Positions 9,599-17,720 of a stretch of 64,000 bases of DNA are shown one piece after another. The notes under the pieces are model-generated. The model was not told where the DNA came from, did not search any database, and saw only the letters and a list, made by a program, of their open reading frames with translations. A program made the translations under genes and the position numbers. Where the stretch lies: positions 1 to 64,000 of the forward strand of contig CAZXIN010000021.1 in the NCBI GenBank assembly GCA_964640795.1. Reading direction: 5' to 3'. This stretch comes from M269 sp964640795 (lineage in GTDB: Bacteria > Pseudomonadota > Gammaproteobacteria > Enterobacterales > Alteromonadaceae). How positions within the stretch are numbered: the first letter of the stretch is position 1; the number at the start of each line of letters is the position of its first letter.

Positions 9599-10144
9599 CT
9601 AATCCTTGAATTGGATGATCAATTTGCACCTTTTTGCCCCATCATGCATGCATTCAGGGTGGAGGATATTAACTTCACGCTCGAATTGCGCAGCAGCACC
9701 CAATATGAGCCCTTCTGCTGCATGACATAGCTTCCGCTTTGATTCGTAATACATAATTAAATCGCCATCATCGGTGTCGTCGTATTCGAATTTGGGTAGG
9801 TAGGCATCTGGATGAATACGCTGCACCTCTACATGGATCACAGAGTCTATCGCTAACAAAAAATCTCTAAGGTTATCAATTTCACCGACATTGGGAGGCA
9901 TATTGGCATAAAGCTTATCAAACAAAAATTGGCCAAAAGCTCGAACAAGGTCCGGTGCAGGTAAACCTGTCTTTTCTGCGAGAGCACCAACCAGTGCGAA
10001 TAGTTCATCATCGTCGTACTGTTGTCCTTTGGTGTAAATGCCTTCTGACGCTGGCTGAACCTTGTCTAGCATGTCATCCCAGGCTGCCATGCCTTGTTGT
10101 TCAATCACAAGTTCAGAAAATGCCGTAAAAATAGAGCCTTGCAT
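9599..10144 (-). CDS. hnoX: H-NOX heme nitric-oxide sensor
   Basis: A 181-residue stand-alone heme NO-binding domain. Diagnostic residues are present: the MQGSIF start, the proximal heme histidine in SVIHVEV (about H104), the following HPDAYLP proline, and the YxSxR heme-propionate motif (Y133, S135, R137) continuing into KLC and EGLILG. No distal tyrosine is obvious, so NO selectivity over oxygen is expected, as in other proteobacterial sensors. It has three-base gaps on both sides (REC/HD protein before, kinase after). It senses NO in the cytoplasm and should control the downstream kinase. Confidence 0.93.
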   Translation of the reverse strand: MQGSIFTAFSELVIEQQGMAAWDDMLDKVQPASEGIYTKGQQYDDDELFALVGALAEKTGLPAPDLVRAFGQFLFDKLYANMPPNVGEIDNLRDFLLAIDSVIHVEVQRIHPDAYLPKFEYDDTDDGDLIMYYESKRKLCHAAEGLILGAAAQFEREVNILHPECMHDGAKRCKLIIQFKD

Positions 10145-10147
10145 AGG

Positions 10148-11467
10148 TTATTCCCCTTCAGTTTGAGCGGTTTTCGCTTTTTTCACAACGACTACTGATA
10201 GGGATTGCTGTTTGTTCTTCTCGAAAGCTTTGAGCTTCTCTATCGATGCTTCAGAAAAAATATGCCCCTCAGGTAGTATTAGCATATGATTGTCAGTATG
10301 TAGATTATTTTTTAACACCATGCCGGGTTTGAGCTGTTCAGGAGAGTAGCCTTTTTCGATATCGGTGTTAGCGGTAAGCTCAGGGTTGTTGATGAGTACA
10401 TCAAGGACTTCGCTGGCGTATTTGGTTCCTCGACTTTTATTCATTTCAACGCGGATATGCTCTGCATCTAATGTTTCATCGGTCAATTTACCTGTCGCGT
10501 ACCGCCAATAGTCGCGCGCAACGGTGAGTACCTTGGCACCTATAGGTATCTGTATTTCAGTTAATTTATTGGGGTATCCTGAGCCATTAGCATGCTCATA
10601 TTGATGCGTGATTATCTCAGTAATCGATTGCATGTGAGGGGCTGGTGACAAGATAGATTGAGCCATTTGTATCTGCCCCAAAAACAACTTCTGTTGCTCG
10701 TAGTTTAAGGTATAAAACGGCTGTTGAATAAGTGCTGGGTCTAAGCCAAGCATGCCGATTTCACATAAATAACCAGCCAGTGTGATGTCACTGATACTTT
10801 GCTTTTCCAGTTTTAAATGATGTGCTATTCGCCCAGCAAGTTGTCCCGTGTTTTTTGCAAAACCTGCATCCATGTGTGGATTAATGGCAATAAAGTTAAA
10901 CAGCATGCGCTGGGTCGCGTTATTGTTGTTCTCTATGCGGTGCATAGCTGCGCGAATTTGTTTCGTTCTGAGTAAAACTTTGTCTTCTAAGGCCAAGTTA
11001 GACTGTTTGAGTTGCTTGTTTTGCTCGGCAACGCGCTGTTGTAAACGTTGGTTTTCGACCTTAAGCGTAACGGACTCTATACCTTCTTCAATAACGGCAA
11101 TTAACTCGTCATTGTCCCATGGCTTTTGCATGTAACGATGAATTTTTCCTTTGTTCACCGCAGCGACGGTCGACTCCATATCAGCAAACCCCGTTAACAA
11201 TATACGGTAGGTGTCTGGTGATTTCTGGGCGACTTGCTCTAGCAATTCTGCTCCAGACATATTGGGCATGCGCATGTCGGAAATAATAATATGTACCTTG
11301 TGCTCTGCCATGAGGGTCAATGCATTGGCTCCGCTTTCTGCTGTCAAGAGGTGACACGGCTGTTTGCGCAGCAGACGTTTCATTGAACTTAGGATGTTCT
11401 TCTCATCGTCCACGCATAACACAGTGACCTTAGGTACATTTTTTTCTGTATTTTCTTCTACTGACAT
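10148..11467 (-). CDS. hnoD: Response regulator with degenerate HD-GYP domain (HnoD-like)
   Basis: The open frame extends to 11593, but that start would overlap the kinase gene. ATG at 11467 has a perfect AGGAGG six bases upstream, giving 439 residues. The receiver domain is intact (DDE near 20-22, D64 in ISDMRMP, T92, K115), followed by a coiled coil at about 130-180. The HD-GYP-like domain covers about 205-345; the catalytic HD pair is replaced (LCEIGM at 234-239 where LHDIGK is expected) while GSGYP (295-299) is kept. It is therefore unlikely to be a phosphodiesterase. The Shewanella counterpart is a degenerate HD-GYP protein that restrains the EAL effector HnoB. Confidence 0.85.
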   Translation of the reverse strand: MSVEENTEKNVPKVTVLCVDDEKNILSSMKRLLRKQPCHLLTAESGANALTLMAEHKVHIIISDMRMPNMSGAELLEQVAQKSPDTYRILLTGFADMESTVAAVNKGKIHRYMQKPWDNDELIAVIEEGIESVTLKVENQRLQQRVAEQNKQLKQSNLALEDKVLLRTKQIRAAMHRIENNNNATQRMLFNFIAINPHMDAGFAKNTGQLAGRIAHHLKLEKQSISDITLAGYLCEIGMLGLDPALIQQPFYTLNYEQQKLFLGQIQMAQSILSPAPHMQSITEIITHQYEHANGSGYPNKLTEIQIPIGAKVLTVARDYWRYATGKLTDETLDAEHIRVEMNKSRGTKYASEVLDVLINNPELTANTDIEKGYSPEQLKPGMVLKNNLHTDNHMLILPEGHIFSEASIEKLKAFEKNKQQSLSVVVVKKAKTAQTEGE

Positions 11468-11477
11468 GCTGCGCCTC

Positions 11478-13127
11478 CTAATGAGTGTCTGTTGATTCTT
11501 GCTGCTCTTGTTCAAGAGGTAAAACAACTGTAAAGGTTGTACCCTCGTTAAGTGTGCTATCGACTTCCATTTCTCCACCGTGCTCTTGCACAATACCGTA
11601 AGATATAGCGAGTCCTAGCCCAGTCCCTTCGCCTTCCTTTTTTGTGGTAAAAAAAGGATCAAAAAGTTGTTTAATATGCTCTTTGTGAATCCCTTTACCA
11701 TTGTCTTCTATGGCGATAGCAACATGGTGATCACGCAAATACGTTGAGATTTTTATTTCCCCATGTCCTTCTATAGCATGCCCAGCATTCACAAGTAAAT
11801 TCGTGAGCACTTGTGTTAGTTTACCGACATGTACAGGAATCTTCGGAAGTTGGGAAAACTGTGTGTTAATGTCGCAGTGATACTTGAGCTCGTTCGTGAC
11901 CATTTTTAGGGTAGTCTCAACGCAGTCATTGATATTGATGAGCTGCATTTCGTTAGAGTCAGCCCGCGAGAATTGTTTGAGGCTTTGCACAATATCTTTA
12001 ACGCGAGTCAAACCATCAATGGACTCTGTCACCAAATCGTCCACGTCATCGTTAATAAAAGCGATATCCTCTTCTTGCATGAACGCTTGTAGTGCATACG
12101 CCTTATCTCGGCGCTCGAAGGCGTCTTTACAATCAAGATAGGTTTGTAGTTGCTCTGCCATTTTCTTGTATAGACTCAGATAGTCTTTGAGTGATGATAA
12201 ATTACTACTGACAAAGCCAATGGGGTTATTGATCTCATGGGCGACTCCAGCAGCTAATTGCCCTAGTGAGGACATCTTTTCCGCTTGTGCTAGTTGAGCT
12301 TGTGCGCTTTGTAAGTCTCTATTGATTTGCTGGAGCTCGTCGTTCTTATCCGCAAGCATTTTTGTGCGTCTCTCGACACGACTCTCTAATGATTGATTCA
12401 GGTTTTGCAACTCTTCTTGGTATGCCTCGCGTTTATCATGTTCAAGTTGCAGTGTTGCAATGAGCCGGTTAAATGAATGAGCTAGCTCGGTGAGCTCATC
12501 CTTCCCTTTTTCTTCAATATGGACCGAATCATATTGACCTTCGCTCACCGCCAGACTGATACGCTTGGCTCCTGTGAGCAACGTTTTTAACTGTCGAGTT
12601 AGGTAAGTCCCTAATACGTAAGAAAATAGGGCGACGAGCAACATTTCTGTCAGAGCTAACCCCGAGATCCAACGCACTACCTGCTGAAAGGACTCTCTCA
12701 TGCTTGAAACACCAATACCAATCTCTACTCTTCCGTAAACAATGCCTCCTTCCTTGATTAAAGCGAAGGTATCAAAAATATCGTCGTCTATTTCTTCGAC
12801 TTGATTGTCCGCTTTAAAGGTCTTAGCCAGTGCTTCTGGTGCTCCATGTTCTGAAAATACAAGGCCTTCGGCATCTAAAACACGGGCATACTGCATGTCT
12901 GGGTTAGTGAGCACCTCATTAACAAAGGCATCGAGAGAAGCTAAATCATAGGATAGGACGGCATCTTTGGTTGTTGTTGCAAAAAGCTGCGCTGCCGTGC
13001 TTGCTCTTTTGGTCAAGCCGTCATTCATAGTGGTGCGCATAAAGCTCAGCGTGACACTGATCAAGATGATCAGCAATAACGCTTCAATAAATGCTATCCC
13101 CACGATTGTTTTGCTGCGCAATGACAT
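11478..13127 (-). CDS. Membrane sensor histidine kinase with HAMP domain
   Basis: A 549-residue kinase. It has a membrane helix at about 8-30, a periplasmic sensor of about 115 residues, a second helix at about 153-175, a HAMP linker at about 177-230 and a long coiled coil at about 230-285. The phosphoacceptor helix has SSLGQLAAGVAHEINNPIGF (histidine at about 297) and the ATPase domain has NNPI, NGKGI and GEGTGLGLAISYG. It starts 11 bases after the PhnD-like gene, which suggests that the binding protein feeds this sensor. Its core matches the H-NOX-linked kinase almost motif for motif, so shared response-regulator targets are likely but unproven. Confidence 0.88.
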   Translation of the reverse strand: MSLRSKTIVGIAFIEALLLIILISVTLSFMRTTMNDGLTKRASTAAQLFATTTKDAVLSYDLASLDAFVNEVLTNPDMQYARVLDAEGLVFSEHGAPEALAKTFKADNQVEEIDDDIFDTFALIKEGGIVYGRVEIGIGVSSMRESFQQVVRWISGLALTEMLLVALFSYVLGTYLTRQLKTLLTGAKRISLAVSEGQYDSVHIEEKGKDELTELAHSFNRLIATLQLEHDKREAYQEELQNLNQSLESRVERRTKMLADKNDELQQINRDLQSAQAQLAQAEKMSSLGQLAAGVAHEINNPIGFVSSNLSSLKDYLSLYKKMAEQLQTYLDCKDAFERRDKAYALQAFMQEEDIAFINDDVDDLVTESIDGLTRVKDIVQSLKQFSRADSNEMQLININDCVETTLKMVTNELKYHCDINTQFSQLPKIPVHVGKLTQVLTNLLVNAGHAIEGHGEIKISTYLRDHHVAIAIEDNGKGIHKEHIKQLFDPFFTTKKEGEGTGLGLAISYGIVQEHGGEMEVDSTLNEGTTFTVVLPLEQEQQESTDTH

Positions 13128-13138
13128 GAGATCAATCC

Positions 13139-13972
13139 TCAGTTAGTGTCGGGTGCTGACAACATGTTGATATCAAGTGCTCGTACATCGTCCCAATCAC
13201 TGTTATTTGCTAGGGTAAAACCATTGAAATTGATGTTAGCGAGTAAAGCCTTTGCTTCCGGTGAATCATTCATCTCTAACATGGCTTTCTTCAACCGCTT
13301 TAACACAATGGGGTTTATGTCATGACGGGTAGCGATCGCATGTGGCGTGTAGGGGCGGCTTTTCCAGATGATTTTTAACTGCTCACTAACGGCAGTGGGT
13401 GTGCTAGAAAGTGTTCGCATGACACCACCTCCAGCAACGAAGAATTGTTTTGATACGGTGAGATAGACAGAGTCGTGAGAAGAGACATATTTGGGCGAAA
13501 CGACTATACCTTTCTTTTGCATTTCTGCTCTCGGAATGATGGTCGCTGCGAATGCTGCTGGTGCAGGAAAAGCTAGCTTTTCTCCTTGCAACTGTTCAAG
13601 AGAGGTAATGCCCGAATCTTTATGCACAACGACAATGCCTCTTATCGCTTTATCACTTTGCTTCAAGAGCGCTTGATAACCGTCAGGTTGATTAAAAACA
13701 GCAAAATGGTAGGGATTCATATAGGCAATGTCATATTCTCTGGCTGCTAAACGCTTTTCGAAGGTTGGGATATTTTTTGCGGTCGCGAACTGAATATTGT
13801 CGCCAGTTTTTTCGCTTAAGTAGCGTAAAAGCGGCGACCAATTTGCAGCAAGTTTTTTGGCTGATTGCTGAGGGACTATGCCAAAAGTTAATGTCTCAGC
13901 ATGGCTGACAGAAGAAATTAACAATAGCAGTGGTAACCATGTTGGGCAGAAACATAATGTTTTGATCTTCAT
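13139..13972 (-). CDS. PhnD-like periplasmic substrate-binding protein
   Basis: A 277-residue protein with a signal peptide (hydrophobic to about residue 24, SHAETLTFG junction). The mature part has the family features TFGIVPQQSAKKLAANWSPL, YDIAYMNPYHFAVF and the glycine-rich GGGVMRTL segment of phosphate/phosphite/phosphonate-type binding proteins. No ABC permease or ATPase gene is nearby; instead it is co-transcribed with a membrane histidine kinase 11 bases downstream. The likely job is ligand detection for that kinase, not transport. The ligand cannot be read; PhnD-like sensors bind diverse oxyanions or small organics. Confidence 0.85.
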   Translation of the reverse strand: MKIKTLCFCPTWLPLLLLISSVSHAETLTFGIVPQQSAKKLAANWSPLLRYLSEKTGDNIQFATAKNIPTFEKRLAAREYDIAYMNPYHFAVFNQPDGYQALLKQSDKAIRGIVVVHKDSGITSLEQLQGEKLAFPAPAAFAATIIPRAEMQKKGIVVSPKYVSSHDSVYLTVSKQFFVAGGGVMRTLSSTPTAVSEQLKIIWKSRPYTPHAIATRHDINPIVLKRLKKAMLEMNDSPEAKALLANINFNGFTLANNSDWDDVRALDINMLSAPDTN

Positions 13973-14014
13973 ACTATTTACCCCTTATAAATGCTTACAC
14001 GCGCAATACGTGCA

Positions 14015-14581
14015 TTATTGTTTGATTACATCATCAATAACCTTGAGTAAGTCTTCATTCTGAAAAGGTTTGCTAATAACCGCATCCGCACCCAAATCCA
14101 GCGCCTTTTGTAGCGATGGCTTATCCAAAGCCGAAATGACAATGATTTTTGTCTGTGCGACGGACTCTTGTTGGCGGGCGAATGTGAGTACTTCAAATCC
14201 ATCCACACCAGGCATACTGAGATCGAGTGTCATCAACGTGGGTTGATTAGCATTCAGCATGAGTCCTGCTTGGAACCCCCCGTTTGCTATAGAACATTCG
14301 AATCCCGCTTTTGAGAGTACGCGTTTTATTGCTTTTGCGTAGGCAGGCTCATCATCAACAATAAGGACATCACGTTTTGCACTTTTAAGATCGTCCGGTA
14401 CAGGCATATTGTTTTCATTAAGAAACAATAAAAAGTCCTGTATTTGCACTCGGTTATTGCCTCGTCCGGGTAATTTATAAGCCTTTAGGCTACCTTTATT
14501 AATCCAACGAATAACGGTGCGTAAATTGACGTCGCAATATTTTGCTATATCGCCTGTGGTCAAAGAGTGGTTTCGTGTCAT
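14015..14581 (-). CDS. hnoC: Response regulator with N-terminal HTH (HnoC-like)
   Basis: A 188-residue protein in unusual order. Residues about 7-58 are a MerR/excisionase-type DNA-binding domain (LTTGDIAKYCDVNLRTVIRW, then GRGNNRVQIQDF). Residues about 70-188 are a receiver with DDE (76-78), phosphoacceptor D120 in TLDLSMPG, S150 and K171. It heads the minus-strand operon. In Shewanella the NO network contains a DNA-binding response regulator, HnoC, that represses network genes until phosphorylated; architecture and position fit that role. The direct repeats just upstream of its start (14613-14657) are candidate binding sites, controlling both this operon and the divergent barrel/EAL genes. 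Confidence 0.82.
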   Translation of the reverse strand: MTRNHSLTTGDIAKYCDVNLRTVIRWINKGSLKAYKLPGRGNNRVQIQDFLLFLNENNMPVPDDLKSAKRDVLIVDDEPAYAKAIKRVLSKAGFECSIANGGFQAGLMLNANQPTLMTLDLSMPGVDGFEVLTFARQQESVAQTKIIVISALDKPSLQKALDLGADAVISKPFQNEDLLKVIDDVIKQ

Positions 14582-14612
14582 ACATTACCTCGCTGTTAAA
14601 GGTATTTATAGC

Positions 14613-14657
14613 ATTTGTGACAAAAAAGTCAAATGCGACATTTGCGACATTTGTATT
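14613..14657. promoter_or_regulatory. Array of ATTTGYGAC direct repeats, candidate HnoC operator
   Basis: Between the divergent HTH-REC and barrel genes are four near-copies of ATTTGYGAC(A) starting at 14613, 14631, 14640 and 14649. The last three are spaced exactly 9 bp apart and the first sits two units (18 bp) away. The third position (14622) falls in an AAAAAAG stretch. Direct-repeat arrays are typical targets of excisionase-like winged helices that assemble as filaments. The placement 32 bp from the regulator's start suggests autoregulation. Confidence 0.6.
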
Positions 14658-14765
14658 TTTTATGCTATTGTTCAATCAAGCTGCAATAGAAAATGATTCA
14701 TCCAAACCAAGTAGTGTGTGTTTCTTACGTCTACGGAGTGTGAAAACACAAGGGGAGAGTTAATT

Positions 14766-15800
14766 ATGAAAGGTGCCATGTTGTTGTTCTTGTTTGCATC
14801 AATGAGCTACGCCACTTTTGCCGTTGAAGTTAACCCATATGCCAATACCATTTTGCGTTATGAAAACGAAGTTGAGCATGACTTTTTTAACGATAGAGAA
14901 AGGCTTCGGCTCATTGCACGTGCGGGCATCGATATCAAATATAATGATACTTGGTCGAGTCGTATAGGTTTGCGAACGGGTCTTAGGGATAGACAAAACG
15001 TACCTGCTATTACTGTGGCTCGATTTACGGACCAGCGACAACCTCCCAATGATATCTTTATAGACCGACTTTACGTCACAGGTAAATTCGATAAGCTAAC
15101 GCTGAACCTCGGCAAAATCCCTTGGGGAACAAAGCAAGTCAGCGATATCTTCTGGGATCGTGATTTGAACCCTATAGGTGTGCATGCAGACTATGCGTTC
15201 AGCAATAAAAGTAAAATCGCGTTTGCGCACTTTGCCCCATTAGATGGTGAAGATGGCACTATTGGTCAAATGTCTATTGTCCAATGGCAGCACCAACGCC
15301 AGATTAAAGGTTGGCAATGGACTGTTGCGCCCTGGCTAGTGAACTACCATGGGCAGGTTGGTGCTGACTTTGCTTTTAGAGACACGCAATTCGACAATCG
15401 GTTTGTCAGACTTTCTACTTTCGTTAAAAAAGGGCCTTGGCAATTCGGGCTTGATCTAGGGCGTTCATTCGAGAATTTTGCTCAACTGTCTGAGGAAGGT
15501 TTTGATGATCAGAAAAACAGCATCGTTGTCGAAATAAAACACGGTAATTTAAAACAAGTGGGTCATTACCTTTGGCATATCCGTTTTTTACGTGTTGAGC
15601 GTTTTGCTGTGATTAGCGAGTTTGCACAAAATGCGACATCTCCTGTCGATACGTCTAATACTCAAGGTATTGATCTGAGATTGCGCCGTAAGATGGGGGC
15701 TCGCTGGTGGTTAGGTACACGATTTAGCCGACTTCAGAGACTTGTGGGGCTTCAAGAAGAAGGCATTCGCTTTCGGATAGAAGCACGATACGACTTTTAA
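14766..15800 (+). CDS. Outer-membrane beta-barrel (porin-like) protein
   Basis: The frame is open from 14718, but ATG at 14766 is preceded by AGGGGAGAG and begins a clean signal peptide (MKGAMLLFLFASMSYATFAVE), giving 344 residues. The mature part has alternating polar and hydrophobic strands, many tyrosine/tryptophan girdle positions (YNDTWSSRIGLRTGLRD, GWQWTVAPWLVNYHG) and ends in ARYDF, the terminal aromatic typical of barrels inserted by BAM. It is divergent from the HTH-REC gene and lies 104 bp upstream of the EAL effector. The family is not pinned down; it may admit the ligand sensed by the PhnD-like protein, which is inference. Confidence 0.75.
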   Translation: MKGAMLLFLFASMSYATFAVEVNPYANTILRYENEVEHDFFNDRERLRLIARAGIDIKYNDTWSSRIGLRTGLRDRQNVPAITVARFTDQRQPPNDIFIDRLYVTGKFDKLTLNLGKIPWGTKQVSDIFWDRDLNPIGVHADYAFSNKSKIAFAHFAPLDGEDGTIGQMSIVQWQHQRQIKGWQWTVAPWLVNYHGQVGADFAFRDTQFDNRFVRLSTFVKKGPWQFGLDLGRSFENFAQLSEEGFDDQKNSIVVEIKHGNLKQVGHYLWHIRFLRVERFAVISEFAQNATSPVDTSNTQGIDLRLRRKMGARWWLGTRFSRLQRLVGLQEEGIRFRIEARYDF

Positions 15801-15828
15801 TCATAGCGAGGTGAGCTGTTTCACGAAA

Positions 15829-15846
15829 AGGTCATATAATTGACCT
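15829..15846 (+). promoter_or_regulatory. Palindrome AGGTCA-TATAAT-TGACCT
   Basis: A perfect inverted repeat with 6-bp arms encloses the sequence TATAAT, a consensus -10 hexamer, 59 bp before the EAL-protein start. I see no convincing -35 box at 17 bp. A protein bound here would cover the -10 region, so it is a candidate repressor site for an internal promoter of the effector gene; a small hairpin is the alternative. Confidence 0.4.
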
Positions 15847-15904
15847 AGTTGTTATGAAAGCTACACTCAAAGGAAGGTAACTAATATCGTAGAGGGGTGA
15901 CATT

Positions 15905-17638
15905 ATGAATCATTCATCGACTTACCAAAGAGAGAGGGCGAGTACCTTGTTACTTGTTGATGACGAGCCTGCCATATTGCGGTCTTTGTCCAGAGCATTC
16001 AAGCAATCGCCTTATGAGGTTTTGCTTGCTAGCAGTGCCGAGCAAGCTCAGGATATTATGGCAAATAACAATGTACAGGTTCTATTGTCTGATTATCGTA
16101 TGCCTGACACTGATGGCGGCGAATTACTTAGGCAAGTTAAGCAAGAGTATCCTGAGACGATATCTATGATCCTATCTGGCTATGCAGATTTTACGAGTGT
16201 TCAGGAGGTGATTAACTCAGGGACAGCGTTTCGTTTTTTGTCCAAACCTTGGAACAATAATGAGCTGCTCAAACATGTTGAACAAGCATTTTGTGAATAC
16301 GAAAAGGGAATTGAAGGACAACGCACTCATCAAAAGCAGCCATTTTATAGCAGCGCACCGTTAGAACCTGACACCATATTAGCCGACTCGTTAATGCATG
16401 TCATTCGAGCTGAAATTGGTACCTTACTGAAAGCGTCAGAAGATTTTTATGTGATTCAAGTTCATATCGATAACTTCCATCACTTGAAATCACTCTGCGA
16501 TATTCATCTCGCTGAATTGCTATTGTGTCAACTATCGGCTTATGCGGATGAGCTGTTGTCTAGAGACAGTGTATGCTTGTATGCCGGTGGCGGGTGCTTT
16601 TACTTTATATGTAAAAAGAATGACTTAAACGACCATATTGAGCCTGCCATGTCGGCGCTGTATCAAAAGCTAATAATGCCTTTCTATACTGTTGATGAGT
16701 CATTTAAGGTGTGCTGTAAATTGGCTTATTTGGATGTTAGTGACGATAAACATACGCCTAGTAGTATTATCAGTAACCTTTCTGCGGTTTTAAACGATAG
16801 TCGTTTTGTACAAGATAACTGGGTTCAGCTTGATAATGAGCAATTGGAAAAACTGCGAAGAGATCGGAAGATTACTTATGATATTCAACCGGCTATAGAG
16901 CAAGAGGCGTTTGAACTGTATTTTCAACCTAAAGTGTCGCTACCACATAGAAAAATTGAGAGTGCTGAAATTCTTATGCGTTGGAAGCATAGCGAGCTAG
17001 GTTGGATATCGCCTGAAGAGTTTATTCGTTTAAGTGAGTTGGATGGTCAAATCGACAATATCTGGCAATGGTTATCAAAAGCTAGTTTTGCAGCGATTAA
17101 ATCCTTAACGGAAAAGCACCCCGACCTTAAACGCCTTTCTCTCAACATTTCTTCAAGGCAACTACAGTCAAGCACTGTCGTCGAAGAACTTCAGGGCTTG
17201 CTCCATGAAAATCAACTATCTGCTGAGCATATCGAGCTTGAAATTACTGAAACGAATGTATTGAGTAATATTGAAAAGTGCAGCGATACCGTACTTGCTC
17301 TTAAGAGGCTTGGTTTTCAGCTATCTATTGATGATTTTGGTTCTGGGTATTCGTCACTTGCGTACATCGCTAAATTACCCATTGATGTGGTTAAGCTAGA
17401 CAAATCATTAATTGATGACTTAAGCCATTCGGAGGCAAATCGTTCGTTGGTTAGGCATATATTGCAAATGACGTATGCGTTGGGCATAAAGACTGTTGTT
17501 GAAGGTGTGGAGAGTCATGAGCAACTAGAGATATTAGAGCAGATGCCGTGCGACAGTATTCAAGGATTCTTGTTTAGTCCAGCAGTTGACTTCAATGCGT
17601 TTCATGCCTTGTGTCTAGAGCAACCATTTAGAAAGTGA
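15905..17638 (+). CDS. hnoB: Response regulator with degenerate GGDEF and EAL domains (HnoB-like)
   Basis: A 577-residue protein starting at an ATG with AGAGGGGTG upstream. The receiver covers about 13-130 (DDE 19-21, D63, S91, K114). A GGDEF-like region covers about 165-310, with GGGCF (228-232) where GGDEF should be, so it is not a cyclase. The EAL domain covers about 325-577. There EAL reads EIL (355-357), but the metal and catalytic residues around LNIS, ELEITE, DDFGSGYSSLAY, KLDKS and EGVES are kept, so phosphodiesterase activity is likely. In Shewanella, HnoB is the cyclic-di-GMP phosphodiesterase output of the H-NOX network. The extra GGDEF-like domain may be a GTP- or protein-binding module. 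Confidence 0.85.
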   Translation: MNHSSTYQRERASTLLLVDDEPAILRSLSRAFKQSPYEVLLASSAEQAQDIMANNNVQVLLSDYRMPDTDGGELLRQVKQEYPETISMILSGYADFTSVQEVINSGTAFRFLSKPWNNNELLKHVEQAFCEYEKGIEGQRTHQKQPFYSSAPLEPDTILADSLMHVIRAEIGTLLKASEDFYVIQVHIDNFHHLKSLCDIHLAELLLCQLSAYADELLSRDSVCLYAGGGCFYFICKKNDLNDHIEPAMSALYQKLIMPFYTVDESFKVCCKLAYLDVSDDKHTPSSIISNLSAVLNDSRFVQDNWVQLDNEQLEKLRRDRKITYDIQPAIEQEAFELYFQPKVSLPHRKIESAEILMRWKHSELGWISPEEFIRLSELDGQIDNIWQWLSKASFAAIKSLTEKHPDLKRLSLNISSRQLQSSTVVEELQGLLHENQLSAEHIELEITETNVLSNIEKCSDTVLALKRLGFQLSIDDFGSGYSSLAYIAKLPIDVVKLDKSLIDDLSHSEANRSLVRHILQMTYALGIKTVVEGVESHEQLEILEQMPCDSIQGFLFSPAVDFNAFHALCLEQPFRK

Positions 17639-17720
17639 TGATTTTGTCGCTGTAAAGTCATAACAAAGCAGCCAGCTTGCTGAGCTAGACCGCTTTATCA
17701 ATGTTTTTAAAAATATCATA

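Noticed and set aside
11468..11593. N-terminal extension of the REC/HD-GYP gene
   Set aside because: It overlaps the kinase end, and an AGGAGG site with ATG at 11467 gives the normal receiver start.
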